From Lachnospiraceae bacterium (GTDB lineage: Bacteria; Bacillota; Clostridia; Lachnospirales; Lachnospiraceae): a stretch of DNA of 60,624 bases. This document shows positions 25,403 to 35,543 of the stretch, piece after piece. The notes under the pieces are model-generated. The model was given only the letters and a program-made list of their open reading frames with translations, made no database searches and was not told the DNA's origin. A program made the translations under genes and the position numbers. The stretch is from contig JAFVBE010000011.1 of assembly GCA_017480195.1 (NCBI GenBank), forward strand, positions 69,580 to 130,203, in the 5' to 3' direction. Positions within the stretch are counted from its first letter, which is position 1, and every line of letters starts with the position of its first letter.

Positions 25403-26864
25403 CTTCTTCCTCCAAAATCTCTCTGATTAAATCTCTTTCATCCATATGATGCTTTACACCCATAATCTCCTGATCGTCCTCATGTCCTATGCCGGCTAAC
25501 ACGATTACATCGCCCTCCTTAGCATTCATAATCGCATATCTTATAGCTTCCTTTCTATCAGGGATTTCTATATATTCACCATCCGTCTTTTTCATACCGG
25601 TTACAATATCAGCTATAATTGCAAGCGGTTCCTCGTCTCTTGGATTATCACTTGTAATAATCGTATAGTCGGATAACTTTCCTGACACCTCACCCATATC
25701 ATATCGTCTGTCTTTAGATCGATTACCTCCACAACCGAATAATGATACGAGTCTCTTAGGTCTGTAGGCTTTAAGTGCAAGCAGAAGACTCTCCAATGCC
25801 ATAGCATTATGTGCATAATCAATCATAATAGTAAAGGCATCCGATATTGGTATCATCTCAACTCTTCCGCGAACCTTAATCTCCTTTAAAATTTCCGCTA
25901 TATTCTCAAACGGTACATTTAAACTATCTGCTACGGCTATGGCCGCAAGTGAATTGTGTACAGAGAACTCACCCGGCAAATCCACTATTACATCTCCTGA
26001 CATCTTACCGGAGACCTCATATTCTATACCAAGTACTCCATCCTTATTATACAGCTTGAATCCATTTGCCCTGTAATCCGCATCGGCCATAAGTCCATAG
26101 GTTAATATCTCACATTCGGCATTATCCATCATATAATCCGAATACTCATCATCTATATTAAATATTCCTACCTTGCATAAGGTAAAAAGCTTAGCCTTCC
26201 ACATCATATATTCCTCAAAGGTTTTATGCTCATTAGGTCCTATATGATCCTTAGAAAGATTTGTAAATATTCCATAGTCAAAATCAACTCCTGCCACTCT
26301 GTCAAGCATAAGCCCCTGTGAAGAAACCTCCATTACGACACTGTCAAGTCCGTTATCTACCATAGTCTTCAGAGTTTTATGAAGAATTATGGATTCCGGT
26401 GTGGTATTCTGCGCCGGTATAGTACTTACTCCATCTATTATTTCTATCGTACCAATGAGTCCTGTCTTATGTCCTGAAAGTTCAAGCATATTCTTAATCA
26501 TATAGGTGGTTGTGGTTTTGCCCTTCGTACCTGTAATTCCTATTACATTTAGCTTCTTGGATGGTTCACCATAGAACTTAGAGCTTATATATCCCATGGT
26601 ATAGCGTGTACTGTCAACCTTGATTACAGTGGTTTTTTTCAAATGCGACAAATCTATATCCTTCTCGATTACAAGCACCGACGCACCTTTACCAGATACC
26701 TCATCTGCATATTTGTGTCCGTCAAAGACAGCTCCTGATATGCAGAAGAACAAGTCGTTCTCTCCAACTTTTCTTGAATCATTCTGTATATTATTTATTT
26801 GAGTGTCAATATTTCCTTTGACAAGTTCATATTTTAAGCCACATATTAATTCTGATAACTTCAT
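25359..26864 (-). CDS. murE: UDP-MurNAc-tripeptide synthetase, meso-diaminopimelate type
   Basis: The 501-residue cytosolic ligase adds the third amino acid to the peptidoglycan stem peptide. The ATP loop GITGTKGKTTTTYMI, the substrate loop with NTTPES, the MEVSSQGL block and the carbamylated-lysine segment MWKAKLF are visible. The DNPRDEEP motif is the signature of meso-DAP-adding enzymes as opposed to lysine-adding ones. The gene occupies the position between rpoZ and priA that coaBC holds in B. subtilis. A hairpin separates it from rpoZ, and a TATAAT-containing sequence lies within 20 bases of the ATG, so it may have its own promoter. Confidence 0.95.
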   Translation of the reverse strand: MKLSELICGLKYELVKGNIDTQINNIQNDSRKVGENDLFFCISGAVFDGHKYADEVSGKGASVLVIEKDIDLSHLKKTTVIKVDSTRYTMGYISSKFYGEPSKKLNVIGITGTKGKTTTTYMIKNMLELSGHKTGLIGTIEIIDGVSTIPAQNTTPESIILHKTLKTMVDNGLDSVVMEVSSQGLMLDRVAGVDFDYGIFTNLSKDHIGPNEHKTFEEYMMWKAKLFTLCKVGIFNIDDEYSDYMMDNAECEILTYGLMADADYRANGFKLYNKDGVLGIEYEVSGKMSGDVIVDLPGEFSVHNSLAAIAVADSLNVPFENIAEILKEIKVRGRVEMIPISDAFTIMIDYAHNAMALESLLLALKAYRPKRLVSLFGCGGNRSKDRRYDMGEVSGKLSDYTIITSDNPRDEEPLAIIADIVTGMKKTDGEYIEIPDRKEAIRYAIMNAKEGDVIVLAGIGHEDDQEIMGVKHHMDERDLIREILEEEDVTTICGYNNRYFA

Positions 26865-26914
26865 AGAATATTATACCTCGCATTCCCGATATATTATCTC
26901 GCCAAACAAATATT

Positions 26915-26947
26915 AAGGGCTGCAACAGCAAAGTGCGACAGCCCCTT
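26915..26947. terminator. Hairpin terminator between rpoZ and murE
   Basis: GGGCTG (26917-26922) pairs with CAGCCC (26939-26944) around a 16-base loop that can pair partly. On the minus strand it follows the rpoZ stop by a few bases and ends in TTAATATTT; on the plus strand it has a stronger T-run. It likely ends the yicC-gmk-rpoZ transcript. Confidence 0.75.
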
Positions 26948-26950
26948 TTT

Positions 26951-27184
26951 TTATTCGTCATCTCCAACAATTTTTATCTTACTATTATATAATTCCTCAA
27001 CAGCTATTGATAACGGTTTCTTGTCCTTTCCGTCAACAAGCGCCTCGTCGCCTGCAATTATCTGTCTGGCTCTCTTGGAGGTAGCCATAACGATTGAATA
27101 TCTGCTTTGCACAACCGGATGCTCGCCCTCCTCGACATCACTGTTTACAACTGCCATTAAGTCTGTGTATGATGGGTGTAACAT
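26951..27184 (-). CDS. rpoZ: RNA polymerase omega subunit
   Basis: The 77-residue protein stabilises the beta-prime subunit. SRYSIVMATSKRARQI followed by KPLSIAVEEL is the conserved omega core (Ser-Arg-Tyr, Ala-x-x-Lys-Arg-Ala-Arg-Gln, Lys-Pro-Leu). AAGGAG lies seven bases before the ATG. It follows gmk by 14 bp, the normal gmk-rpoZ pair, and is followed by a terminator. Confidence 0.95.
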   Translation of the reverse strand: MLHPSYTDLMAVVNSDVEEGEHPVVQSRYSIVMATSKRARQIIAGDEALVDGKDKKPLSIAVEELYNSKIKIVGDDE

Positions 27185-27198
27185 ATTTTTTCTCCTTC

Positions 27199-27816
27199 CT
27201 ATAAGCTCTTAAGCTCGCTTTTTATTTTATCTATAAATTCTAAATTATTCTTCTTTAAACTCTTATTACTTACTATAATTGAATGAATAGTCTTTACACA
27301 TTCTTCAATTTCATCGTTAATGACAATATAATCGTAAGCATCTATATCATCCGATTCCTGTGCAGCCCTCTTCATTCTCTTATTAATAACTTCCTCTGTC
27401 TCAGTACCTCTTCCTGCCAGCCGTTCCTTAAGGCTTGCGGCATCAGGAGCAGTAACAAATATAAGCAATGCATTAGGATACTGCTTCTTAACATTCATAG
27501 CTCCCTGAACTTCTATCTCCAGGATTACATCTCTGCCTTCCTTCATCTCGTTCTCAACGAATTTTCTTGGTGTTCCATAATAATTATCAACATATTGTGC
27601 CCACTCTATAAATCCATTGTAATCAATCAGATTCTGGAATTCCGCAACAGTCTTAAAATAATACTCTCTGCCATCTTCTTCTCCATCTCTCGGAGCTCTG
27701 GTCGTAGCTGAGATGGACAGACTGTATCCATATTCCTCAACAAGTTTTTTTACGACTGTACCCTTACCTGCTCCGGAGAAGCCTGATACAACTATCAAAA
27801 AGCCCTCTTTGTTCAT
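27199..27816 (-). CDS. gmk: Guanylate kinase
   Basis: The 205-residue enzyme phosphorylates GMP to GDP. It has the P-loop VVSGFSGAGKGTVVKKL, the GMP-binding SISATTRAPRDGEEDGREYYF and the LEIEVQGAMNVK block. In Firmicutes remA usually separates yicC and gmk; here the two genes are only 19 bp apart with no room for it. Otherwise ordinary. Confidence 0.97.
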   Translation of the reverse strand: MNKEGFLIVVSGFSGAGKGTVVKKLVEEYGYSLSISATTRAPRDGEEDGREYYFKTVAEFQNLIDYNGFIEWAQYVDNYYGTPRKFVENEMKEGRDVILEIEVQGAMNVKKQYPNALLIFVTAPDAASLKERLAGRGTETEEVINKRMKRAAQESDDIDAYDYIVINDEIEECVKTIHSIIVSNKSLKKNNLEFIDKIKSELKSL

Positions 27817-27835
27817 ATTATCACCTGCTTTTATT

Positions 27836-28714
27836 TTATTCTATATTCTGAATTTGTTCTCTGACTTTTTCTATCTCGGTCTTTAATTCTATACCTCTGT
27901 CAGAGATTTGCAAAGAATTAGACTTGCTAAGTATTGTATTAGCCTCTCTGTTCATCTCCTGTGCAATGAAATCAAGCTTTCTTCCCACATCACCACCATT
28001 AAGCAAAATTTTCTTAGTGCTTTCTATATGGCTTCTAAGTCTGACTATTTCCTCATCTACACATATCTTATCGGCATAGAGCGTAACCTCCATTGCAATC
28101 CTTTGATCGTCAATCTGAGTATTCTCATTTAATTCATTAATCTTCTCAATAATTCTCTTCTTATAAGCATCAATAATCTCAGGAGATTTTTCTTCAATAA
28201 ATGAAACTATATCAAGCATATTATCTAATTTATTAATTAAATCCGTCTTGAGATTATCGCCCTCAATAGTTCTTGCCTCGATGAACTTATCACAAGCCTC
28301 GTCAATTGCTTCCTTCAATCTGTCCCATACAGCTTCATCATCACCTGTATGCTCCTCTAAAGTAAAGATCTCAGGGAATCTGCCTATATTTGAGGTCTTG
28401 ATATCGGCAGTGATATCAAAGTCCTCTGCCATCTGTCTTAAATAACCTATGTATTCGCCCGCTATCTCCTTGTTATACTTTACACATACATTAGACTTGG
28501 TATAATCCTCATATGTAATAAATACATCAACCTTACCACGCGCTATTCTTTCCTTAAGAAGATTTCTTATATCTGCTTCAAAATGATTAAATCTCTTTGG
28601 AAGCTTTATATTCATATCACAATATCTGTGATTTACAGCCTTAATCTCTACGATTATCTTCCTGTCCTCGCTTATCTTCTCGCTTCTTCCGAAGCCCGTC
28701 ATGCTCTTAATCAA
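27836..28714 (-). CDS. YicC family endoribonuclease
   Basis: The ~292-residue protein begins IKSMTGFGRSE, the hallmark of the family, and ends with the conserved GRKLDFIAQEMNREANTI plus a coiled C-terminal helix. E. coli YicC is reported to be an RNase acting with PNPase on small RNAs. The start must be non-ATG to include the usual MIKSMTGFG start: two TTG codons lie at 28717 and 28714, and the second gives the family-standard N terminus; the first ATG is at 28702. The gene heads the yicC-gmk-rpoZ unit and has a good promoter (28766-28794). Confidence 0.93.
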   Translation of the reverse strand: MIKSMTGFGRSEKISEDRKIIVEIKAVNHRYCDMNIKLPKRFNHFEADIRNLLKERIARGKVDVFITYEDYTKSNVCVKYNKEIAGEYIGYLRQMAEDFDITADIKTSNIGRFPEIFTLEEHTGDDEAVWDRLKEAIDEACDKFIEARTIEGDNLKTDLINKLDNMLDIVSFIEEKSPEIIDAYKKRIIEKINELNENTQIDDQRIAMEVTLYADKICVDEEIVRLRSHIESTKKILLNGGDVGRKLDFIAQEMNREANTILSKSNSLQISDRGIELKTEIEKVREQIQNIE

Positions 28715-28765
28715 CAATGCATCCAGCCTTTCTTATCTTATTGTATCGTCGTTTAAACCCAATAT

Positions 28766-28794
28766 ATTATAGTATATTACAGGCAAAAAAGCAA
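28766..28794 (-). promoter_or_regulatory. Promoter of yicC-gmk-rpoZ
   Basis: On the minus strand TTGCTT (28794-28789), a 17-base spacer and a perfect TATAAT (28771-28766) lie about 50 bases before the yicC start. Confidence 0.65.
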
Positions 28795-28810
28795 CTTCTT
28801 TTAACTTAAT

Positions 28811-30604
28811 CTAAACTTCCTTATATTCTTCTATGCCATGTATATCCGGCTCCACTGTCATTGAATAATTCGTATGATAAATGACAAATCCCGGATTGGC
28901 TTTAGGCGGTTTTTTCAAATTCTTTCTCATAGTATAATCTATCTCAACTTTACTACTGTCCCGTCCCGAAGAATAATATGCGGCAAGTCTTGCGGCCTCC
29001 TCGTAGGTTTTATCAGGTAATTCATCACCCTCGCATTTGACTATTACATGTGAACCGGTTGTCTGCTTGGCATGAAACCACATATCATCTGAGGCAGATA
29101 TTTTAAATGTTAGCTCATCATTTTGCAGATTATTTTTTCCTACATACATATGATAACCGTCGCTTGATATATAATGAAGAGGCTTACTTTTCGTCGGATT
29201 TTTAGTCTTGCTCTTATTATAGGATTTTCTAATGTATCCACTCTCGATAAGCTCCCTTCTTATATCTGCCAAATCTCCTTCTCCCTCTGCTATTTCGAGT
29301 GAATTCTGAACAGACAAAAGATATGTAAGCTCATCTTTCGTCTCATTACAAAGAACACTCAATGCTTCATAGGTTCTTTTAAGCTTATTATATCTTTCAT
29401 AATACGACTTGCCATTCTCAAGAACAGACTTGTCAGGATTAAGCGGTATGGTTACCTTTTCACCAGTATAATAGTTTTCACATTCAAAGCTTTTTGCTCC
29501 TGCTTCTACACTATATCCATAGGTCGTTATCAGTTCTCCGTATAATTTATATTTATATCTTTTATCCGTATCAGCAAGCTGTGCCATCTGTAAATCATAT
29601 TTTTTGGCAGTTCTTTCGATGGCATTTGATACAAGCTTTCTAAGGTCTGTCGAGCGTTGTTTTATCCTTGAACTTACACTCTTGCCGCTGTAATATTCCC
29701 ATATCGTCTCTGATACTGAATCAAAAGGCTTAAGACCCGTCTTATCTTTAGCAGGCATAGCTTCATATTCACACATATTACCATAAGAAGAAAGCTCAAC
29801 TGATGAAAATTCCTTCGGAATATATCCTTCATAAGCTATACAAGGTGTAAATTCCCCTGACACTATGTTCTCCATAAGAGACTTAAAACTGTCATAAAGC
29901 TTCTCCTTATCTGAGATACTAAGCTCCGCGGTATTATTCTTGTCAATGTCTGCACGATATATTATCTCATTAGCTAAAGTTGGAGAAATTCCTGTATAAG
30001 CGGTATATATCGCCTTGTCGAGAGGCATATTTTCAGCTAATATATGATTGACAAAAAAATTAACCTCAAGGTTCAAAGGATTTAACTTATCCTTAGATGG
30101 TGGATACACATAGTTTCTGCCCGGAAGAACTTCTCTGACTGAGCTTACCGCATGTGATATATGCTTTATACTGTCTATTATCATACCCTTATCATCTACG
30201 AATATGATATTGCTGTGCTTGCCCATTATCTCAACCACAAGTCTCTTTATGCATATATCTCCCATCTCATCTAAATGCTCTATATCGAATTCAATTATCC
30301 TCTCAAAATCAGGCTGTCTTATATCCTTTATTCTTCCATTGCCTATATGCTTACGAAGCAGCATACAGAAATTAGGAGCTACATCTGGATTTTCCTTATT
30401 CTTATCACTAAGATAAACCATAGGAAGTCCCGCATCCGCAGATATGACAAGCCTCTCTGATATATTCTTATCCTCAAGCCTGTTCTTCACCACAAGACAG
30501 ATTTCATCCACCTCCGGCTGATATATCTTATAAATCCTTCCGCCGATTAAATTGTCTCTTAATTCCTTTACCAGACCTGCTATCGTAATTCCATCCATCG
30601 CCAT
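28811..30604 (-). CDS. rqcH: Ribosome-associated quality control protein RqcH / NFACT family
   Basis: The 597-residue protein is the bacterial Rqc2/NEMF homologue that binds stalled 50S-peptidyl-tRNA and adds alanine tails; older annotation calls it fibronectin-binding FbpA. The N-terminal NFACT-N domain (MDGITIAGLVKELRD, then APNFCMLLRKHIGNGRI), a coiled-coil middle (about 290-440) and the C-terminal NFACT-R domain (DGYHMYVGKNNLQND, DMWFHAKQTTGSHVIVK) are visible. The ATG at 30604 is preceded by AAGGAG. It is a stand-alone gene between the yicC unit and the palindromic element. Confidence 0.95.
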   Translation of the reverse strand: MAMDGITIAGLVKELRDNLIGGRIYKIYQPEVDEICLVVKNRLEDKNISERLVISADAGLPMVYLSDKNKENPDVAPNFCMLLRKHIGNGRIKDIRQPDFERIIEFDIEHLDEMGDICIKRLVVEIMGKHSNIIFVDDKGMIIDSIKHISHAVSSVREVLPGRNYVYPPSKDKLNPLNLEVNFFVNHILAENMPLDKAIYTAYTGISPTLANEIIYRADIDKNNTAELSISDKEKLYDSFKSLMENIVSGEFTPCIAYEGYIPKEFSSVELSSYGNMCEYEAMPAKDKTGLKPFDSVSETIWEYYSGKSVSSRIKQRSTDLRKLVSNAIERTAKKYDLQMAQLADTDKRYKYKLYGELITTYGYSVEAGAKSFECENYYTGEKVTIPLNPDKSVLENGKSYYERYNKLKRTYEALSVLCNETKDELTYLLSVQNSLEIAEGEGDLADIRRELIESGYIRKSYNKSKTKNPTKSKPLHYISSDGYHMYVGKNNLQNDELTFKISASDDMWFHAKQTTGSHVIVKCEGDELPDKTYEEAARLAAYYSSGRDSSKVEIDYTMRKNLKKPPKANPGFVIYHTNYSMTVEPDIHGIEEYKEV

Positions 30605-30666
30605 GATAAAATATCTCCTTATATCTGAATATAACAGTTGTATAATGCACTGACTCCTATTAAAAC

Positions 30667-30904
30667 GGCTTGCTATATAAAGAAAACCGTACGAAGAAAC
30701 AGACAGCTAAGGCAATGATTAGCACAATTTGTGTGAAACCGGAAACGAGAATTCACATAGACTCGCTCAGAAACAGACTGTTTGAGCGAAGCGAGTTGTC
30801 TGTTTCGTGCAGAGCGTAAAGAATTCGAGTTTACCGGTTTAGCAAATTGATTGCTTGTTGCCGAGCTGTCTGTTTCTTCTACGGTTGCCTTAATGCGGCA
30901 AGCC
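30667..30904. repeat. Long nested palindromic element, copy A
   Basis: The gene-free stretch 30605-30929 is almost filled by a ~240-bp near-palindrome. From outside inward the paired arms are: GGCTTGC / GCAAGCC; a ~23-bp arm AACCGT ... AAACAGACAGCT with its complement ending ACGGTT; GCACAATTTG with CAAATTG; AAACCGG ... GAGAATTC with GAATTC ... CCGGTTT; and a core with GCTCAGAAACAGACTG, TTTGAGCGAAGCGAG and TTGTCTGTTTCGTGCAGAG. About 100 bp of the centre is nearly identical to copy B at 38643-38843, in inverted orientation. No open frame or transposase is present. Confidence 0.85.
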
Positions 30905-30929
30905 TTCTCTTTAAACTACGCGTTTATTT

Positions 30930-32366
30930 TTATATCTGCTCATATAATCTCTGATAGATTTCAGCGGAATTGCTCCAGCTATAGTTCTGCTGCATAGCTC
31001 TCTCCTGCATATTACACCATGCCTCTCTGTCATCAAAGAATATCTTCTTGGAATAATTTATCGTATTGAGAAGTTCAAAAGCATCATAATTTGCAAATGA
31101 AAATCCCGTACCTGTTCCATCATATTCGTTGTAAGGCTGAACCGTATCCTTGAGTCCGCCTGTCTCACGCACTATAGGTAATGTTCCATATCTTAAAGCC
31201 ATAAGCTGTGTAAGACCACAAGGCTCAAATCTTGAAGGAACCAGCATTGAATCACAGGCTGCATAGATTTCATGCGACAAGTCCTCTGAATAATATATAT
31301 TTGCTGATACCTTTGCAGGATGGAACTGCTGATAGTATTTGAACATTTCCTCGTATCTTCTGTCACCTGTTCCAAGCACAACGAACTGTGTACCATCCGT
31401 ACATATATCGTTCATTGCCCTGTCTACAAGGTCAAGACCCTTCTGGTCTGTAAGACGCGATATAATACCTATCATATACACATCAGGGTCTACAGGAAGT
31501 CCAAGCTTCTTCTGTAATTCAGTCTTATTATTAACCTTATTCTTTCTAAAATTCTTCAAAGTATAGTTCTTGAATATCTTCTTGTCAGTCGCAGGATTAT
31601 AGTCATCATAATCAATACCGTTCACTATACCCCAGAGAGATTCATGCCTTGCACTTAACAATCCATCCAGGCCCTCTCCATACTGAGGAGTCTGAATCTC
31701 CTGAGCATAGGTATTAGACACTGTTGTAATCTTATCAGCATATACAAGTCCGCCCTTGAGCATACTTGCATCCTTATTAAGTTCAAGCTTATCAGGCGTG
31801 AATATGTATTCAGGAAGCCCTGAATACTCCTGTATGGTTTTTATATCCCACTTACCCTGAAATTGAAGATTATGTATCGTCATAACTGACTTGATGCCTG
31901 CATAAAAAGGATTGCTTGCAAATAATGTCTTAAGGTAAACCGGCACAAGTCCTGCTTGCCAGTCATGACAGTGAACTATATCAGGCTGGAAACCTATACT
32001 TGGAAGTATCGCAAGTGCCGCTTTACTGAAATAGCAGAACTTCTCGATATCCCATTTGACATCTCCATATATATTGAAACCATTAAAGTAATACTCGTTA
32101 TCTATAAAATATACCGGAACGCCCTCGTACTCAAGATACATTACTCCGACATACTGCTGTTTCCAGCCTATATCCATGTGAAAATGAGTAATATACCTCA
32201 TTTTATTTTTATACTTTGCCGGCAGACACATATAGTTAGGCATGATAACTCTGACATCATATTCCTTCTTGTCGAATATCCTTGGCAAAGTTCCAACTAC
32301 ATCTGCAAGTCCTCCCGTCTTCACGAAAGGAACACATTCTGATGCAATATAAGCTATTTTTTTCAT
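30930..32366 (-). CDS. glgA: Glycogen synthase (ADP-glucose type)
   Basis: The 478-residue GT5 glycosyltransferase elongates alpha-1,4-glucan from ADP-glucose. The ADP-glucose-binding KTGGLADVVGTLPR near the N terminus, HCHDWQAGLVPVYL, and the C-terminal SRFEPCGLTQLMALRYGTLPIVRETGGLKDTV with the catalytic Glu are typical. The gene is isolated from other glg genes in this window. GGGGGAT precedes the ATG. The palindromic element begins 26 bp after its stop and might act as its terminator. Confidence 0.96.
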   Translation of the reverse strand: MKKIAYIASECVPFVKTGGLADVVGTLPRIFDKKEYDVRVIMPNYMCLPAKYKNKMRYITHFHMDIGWKQQYVGVMYLEYEGVPVYFIDNEYYFNGFNIYGDVKWDIEKFCYFSKAALAILPSIGFQPDIVHCHDWQAGLVPVYLKTLFASNPFYAGIKSVMTIHNLQFQGKWDIKTIQEYSGLPEYIFTPDKLELNKDASMLKGGLVYADKITTVSNTYAQEIQTPQYGEGLDGLLSARHESLWGIVNGIDYDDYNPATDKKIFKNYTLKNFRKNKVNNKTELQKKLGLPVDPDVYMIGIISRLTDQKGLDLVDRAMNDICTDGTQFVVLGTGDRRYEEMFKYYQQFHPAKVSANIYYSEDLSHEIYAACDSMLVPSRFEPCGLTQLMALRYGTLPIVRETGGLKDTVQPYNEYDGTGTGFSFANYDAFELLNTINYSKKIFFDDREAWCNMQERAMQQNYSWSNSAEIYQRLYEQI

Positions 32367-32435
32367 AGCATATCCCCCTTATCATCAAGTCTTGTATTAT
32401 ATATTTATATTATTTTATTATAACAATCACTATAA

Positions 32436-35390
32436 TTACTGCCCTTCTCCACTCGGCTCAGTCGGTTCTGACGGCTGTTCAGTCGCCTGTGTAGTAGGTG
32501 CCTCTGTCGTAGTTGGTGCTTCCGTAGCAGGTGCCTCTGTCGTAGTTGGTGCTTCCGTAGTAGGTGCCTGCGTCGTAGGCGCCTGCGTCGTTGTAGCAGG
32601 CTGAGGCTCAGGATTACTTACCGGCGCAAATGTAACATTTATTGAAGCATTATCCTGAACATCAGTAAATGTATAGCTTGTAACGACACCAACACTTGCT
32701 CCATTAACCTGTACATCAGCTATGGTATATCCATTGTAAGGAGTAATCATAAATGTAACCGTCGAACCTCTGTCAACCTCTACTGAAGGCGAAATAGCTC
32801 CACCTTCTCCGGCAGATGATGTAAGTGTAAGCTTCTCTGATTCCTCAGGATGAAGCGGACATACTTCCTCTGTAAAATTATATCCATCCGTACTTTCTCC
32901 GCCCTGTGTGCTGACAAGCCGCTTCTGACCTGTCGTCTCATCTATCTCAGCCGTAAAGGTTACAGTGTCGGGACATTGAGAGGTTGCAATACACTTTGAC
33001 TCTCTACAGAAGGTATAGGTTGCGTGACCTGCACATCTTTTCGTAGGTATCGAATCAGTTGAGCAATAATCCGTAAATGTCGGACATCCCTCTCCCGGCA
33101 AATCTCCGGTAAGCTGGCACAAGGTAACTGTTGTTATTCCCTCAGGCTTCTCAAAATCCACCGATGGATCCTGACCTTCCATAGTAGCTATCTGATCCAT
33201 AATATCTCTCCACATTCTACAGTGAAGACTCTGGTTATATCCACCCATATCTACATTTGAGTCAAAGCCCATCCAGATTGATGCAGTATAATATGGTGAC
33301 ATACCACAGAACCACAGATCGTAAGTATTGGTAGTCGTACCTGTCTTTCCGGCACACTTGATACCGGTTGTCATTCTTGCAGAGCCACCTGTACCACCAT
33401 TTAATACGGATTTCATACCCTCTATAAGCTGCCATGCTGTAGTAGCCTTCATAACTCTTCTGGTAGTAGGGGTTGTATTATCTATGACTACATTTCCGTC
33501 GTGATCAACAACCTTTGAATATACAACCGGCTTCGTATATATTCCGCCATTAGCTATGGATGCATAAGCTCCGGTCATTTCATAGGTTGTAACACCTTTG
33601 GTAATTCCTCCAAGTGCCGTAGCCTGATTTATATCCGATATGATACTTCCATCACTGTCCACATCATAGTCTACAATTGTTGTAAGTCCTACATCAACAA
33701 GATACTGATATGCAAGCTCCGGTGTAGCCTCTGTTATAGCCTTGACCGCTATAATATTCATTGAATTCTGTATTGCCGTCCTAACCGTAACCGGTCCCCT
33801 GTACGAGCTTCCCCACCAATTATGAACCTCTACACCATTGGCATATTTATAAGGTTCATCAGTAAACGGCGTAGCCAGACTTCCTCCACAGGCATCTATA
33901 AGTGGAAGGTATGCTGCCAGTATCTTGAAGCATGATCCGGGCTGTCTCGGTGAATCTGTAGCCCTGTCCAAACCTCGATTACTTGCTTTGTCTCCACGTC
34001 CTCCGACTATTGCCTTTACATATCCGGTTTTCTGATCCATGAGGGTAAAGGAAAACTGTGGTTGAGGCGATACCGTGAACCGCTCTCCGCTATAGGTTCC
34101 TCCGGTTCGTATCAGCATGGCTTCCTTGAAGCCGTCCGCCGCCGCTCGCGCAGCATCTTCATTCTGATATATATTGTTATATTTTGAGTTACCCGTCTGC
34201 TCCTTATAATATTTTATCAGGTGTCCTATCGAGTAATTGTGTGCTGTCTCTCCGTCTGCATCAAGGATTGTAAGCTCATAATCAAGACCCACTCTGGTTC
34301 CGTCTCCGTAGTAGCTTGTATCATTGATTACATCCTCGCATATCTTCTGTATCGCCTTATCCTGTACTGAATATACTGAATATCCGCCAGTGAATATCAT
34401 CATGGACGCTTCCTGCTTGGTACATCCGTATATCTCCATGAAATCATTCTCAAGGTCTACGAGTATTTTATCAGTATAGTATGAGTAAATATCACCTTCA
34501 GCTTCCTTGATATCCTGAACCTCAGCTATCCTCGCAAATACATCATCTGCCATAGCCTCATCATACTGAGCCTGTGTTATATATCCAAGATCACGCATCT
34601 TATTAAGTACTCGCTCTCTTCTCTCTGCACTTTGATCCGGAAATCTTACAGGGTCATACTTTGTAGGATTCTGTGTGATGCCTGCTATAGTGGCTGCCTC
34701 AGAGACAGTAAGTTCATTAAGTTCTTTATTGAAATACTTGGAGGCCGCAGACTGAATACCGTTTACACCTCGTCCAAGATATATCTCATTTAAGTAATAT
34801 TCAAGAATCTGTTCTTTAGAATATTTCTTTTAAAGCTCTATAGCAAGATACTGCTCCTGTATCTTTCTCTCAAGCTTGTCCATAAAGGTTGTCTCACCCA
34901 TACCGACATTGAATACTTCGTTCTTGATTAACTGTTGAGTGATGGTAGAAGCACCCTGATCAAATTCTCCGGATCTCGCGCCCTCTACAAAGGCTCTCAT
35001 TATACCTCTTACATCTATGCCATTATGCTCCCAGAAACGCTGATCCTCTATTGCGACAAATGCATTTATCACATCCTTAGGTATATCATCATAGTAGACA
35101 TATACTCTGTTAGATCCAATAGTAGATATCTCCGTCTCAGGATTACCATTAGAATCATATATAAAGGTCTTAAAACCCTTCGGCATAATGCTTATCTGAT
35201 TTATATCAGGTGCATTATCAAGTATACCCTTCATCATACCAAAGCCCGCACCTGCTACTGTAATAATAAGCGTAATAAGTACAAGTAAAAATATCTTGAG
35301 CATATTTACAAGCACCTTACGCTTAACTCTTTGCGATTTAGAGACTAATTCCTTCTGCTTCTTGATAGTCTCCATCTTTGAATAGCCCAT
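32436..35390 (-). pseudogene. Class A penicillin-binding protein (PBP1A type) interrupted by one in-frame TAA
   Basis: The frame runs from ATG 35390 (AAGGAGG eight bases upstream) to 32436 with one stop, TAA at 34832-34830, codon 187. The first part has a cytosolic basic tail, a membrane helix (about 30-52) and GT51 motifs EDQRFWEHNGID and GASTITQQLIKN. The stop replaces the residue expected between AIEL and KKYSKEQILEYYLNEIYLGRG, usually Glu, so one GAA-to-TAA change explains it. After it the same frame continues unbroken with the rest of GT51, the transpeptidase (SCFKI and KTGTT motifs), a Gly-rich beta-repeat domain and a Thr/Glu/Ala/Pro tail. Intact, this would polymerise and cross-link peptidoglycan. 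Real mutation, recoding or base-call error cannot be told apart here. Confidence 0.85.
32497..32605. repeat. 33-bp tandem repeat coding for the Thr-Glu-Ala-Pro tail of the PBP
   Basis: Two full 33-bp units (32497-32529 and 32530-32562) and degenerate further copies encode 11-residue repeats of the TTEAP / TTQAP type at the C terminus. Copy number may vary between strains. Confidence 0.75.
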
Positions 35391-35448
35391 CCCGGCTACC
35401 TCCTTAATATCTATGTATTGTAATATATAACTTCACATTCGTTTAAAT

Positions 35449-35477
35449 ATTATACCAAATATAAGATTCAAATACAA
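35449..35477 (-). promoter_or_regulatory. Promoter of the penicillin-binding protein gene
   Basis: On the minus strand TTGTAT (35477-35472), a 17-base spacer and TATAAT (35454-35449), with TTGG just before the -10, lie about 60 bases upstream of the ATG. The promoter being intact suggests the interruption of the gene is recent or artefactual. Confidence 0.65.
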
Positions 35478-35543
35478 GTTCAATTAACCTATACAATAAT
35501 TATTTTTTCCACATTTTTATCACATATACATCTAACAAAGAAA

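Noticed and set aside
30667-30904. Insertion sequence or group II intron
   Set aside because: There is no transposase, reverse transcriptase or long open frame, and the element is nearly entirely self-complementary.
34830-34832. Selenocysteine or pyrrolysine recoding in the PBP gene
   Set aside because: The codon is TAA, not TGA or TAG, and no recoding hairpin is evident; a nonsense change or base error is simpler.
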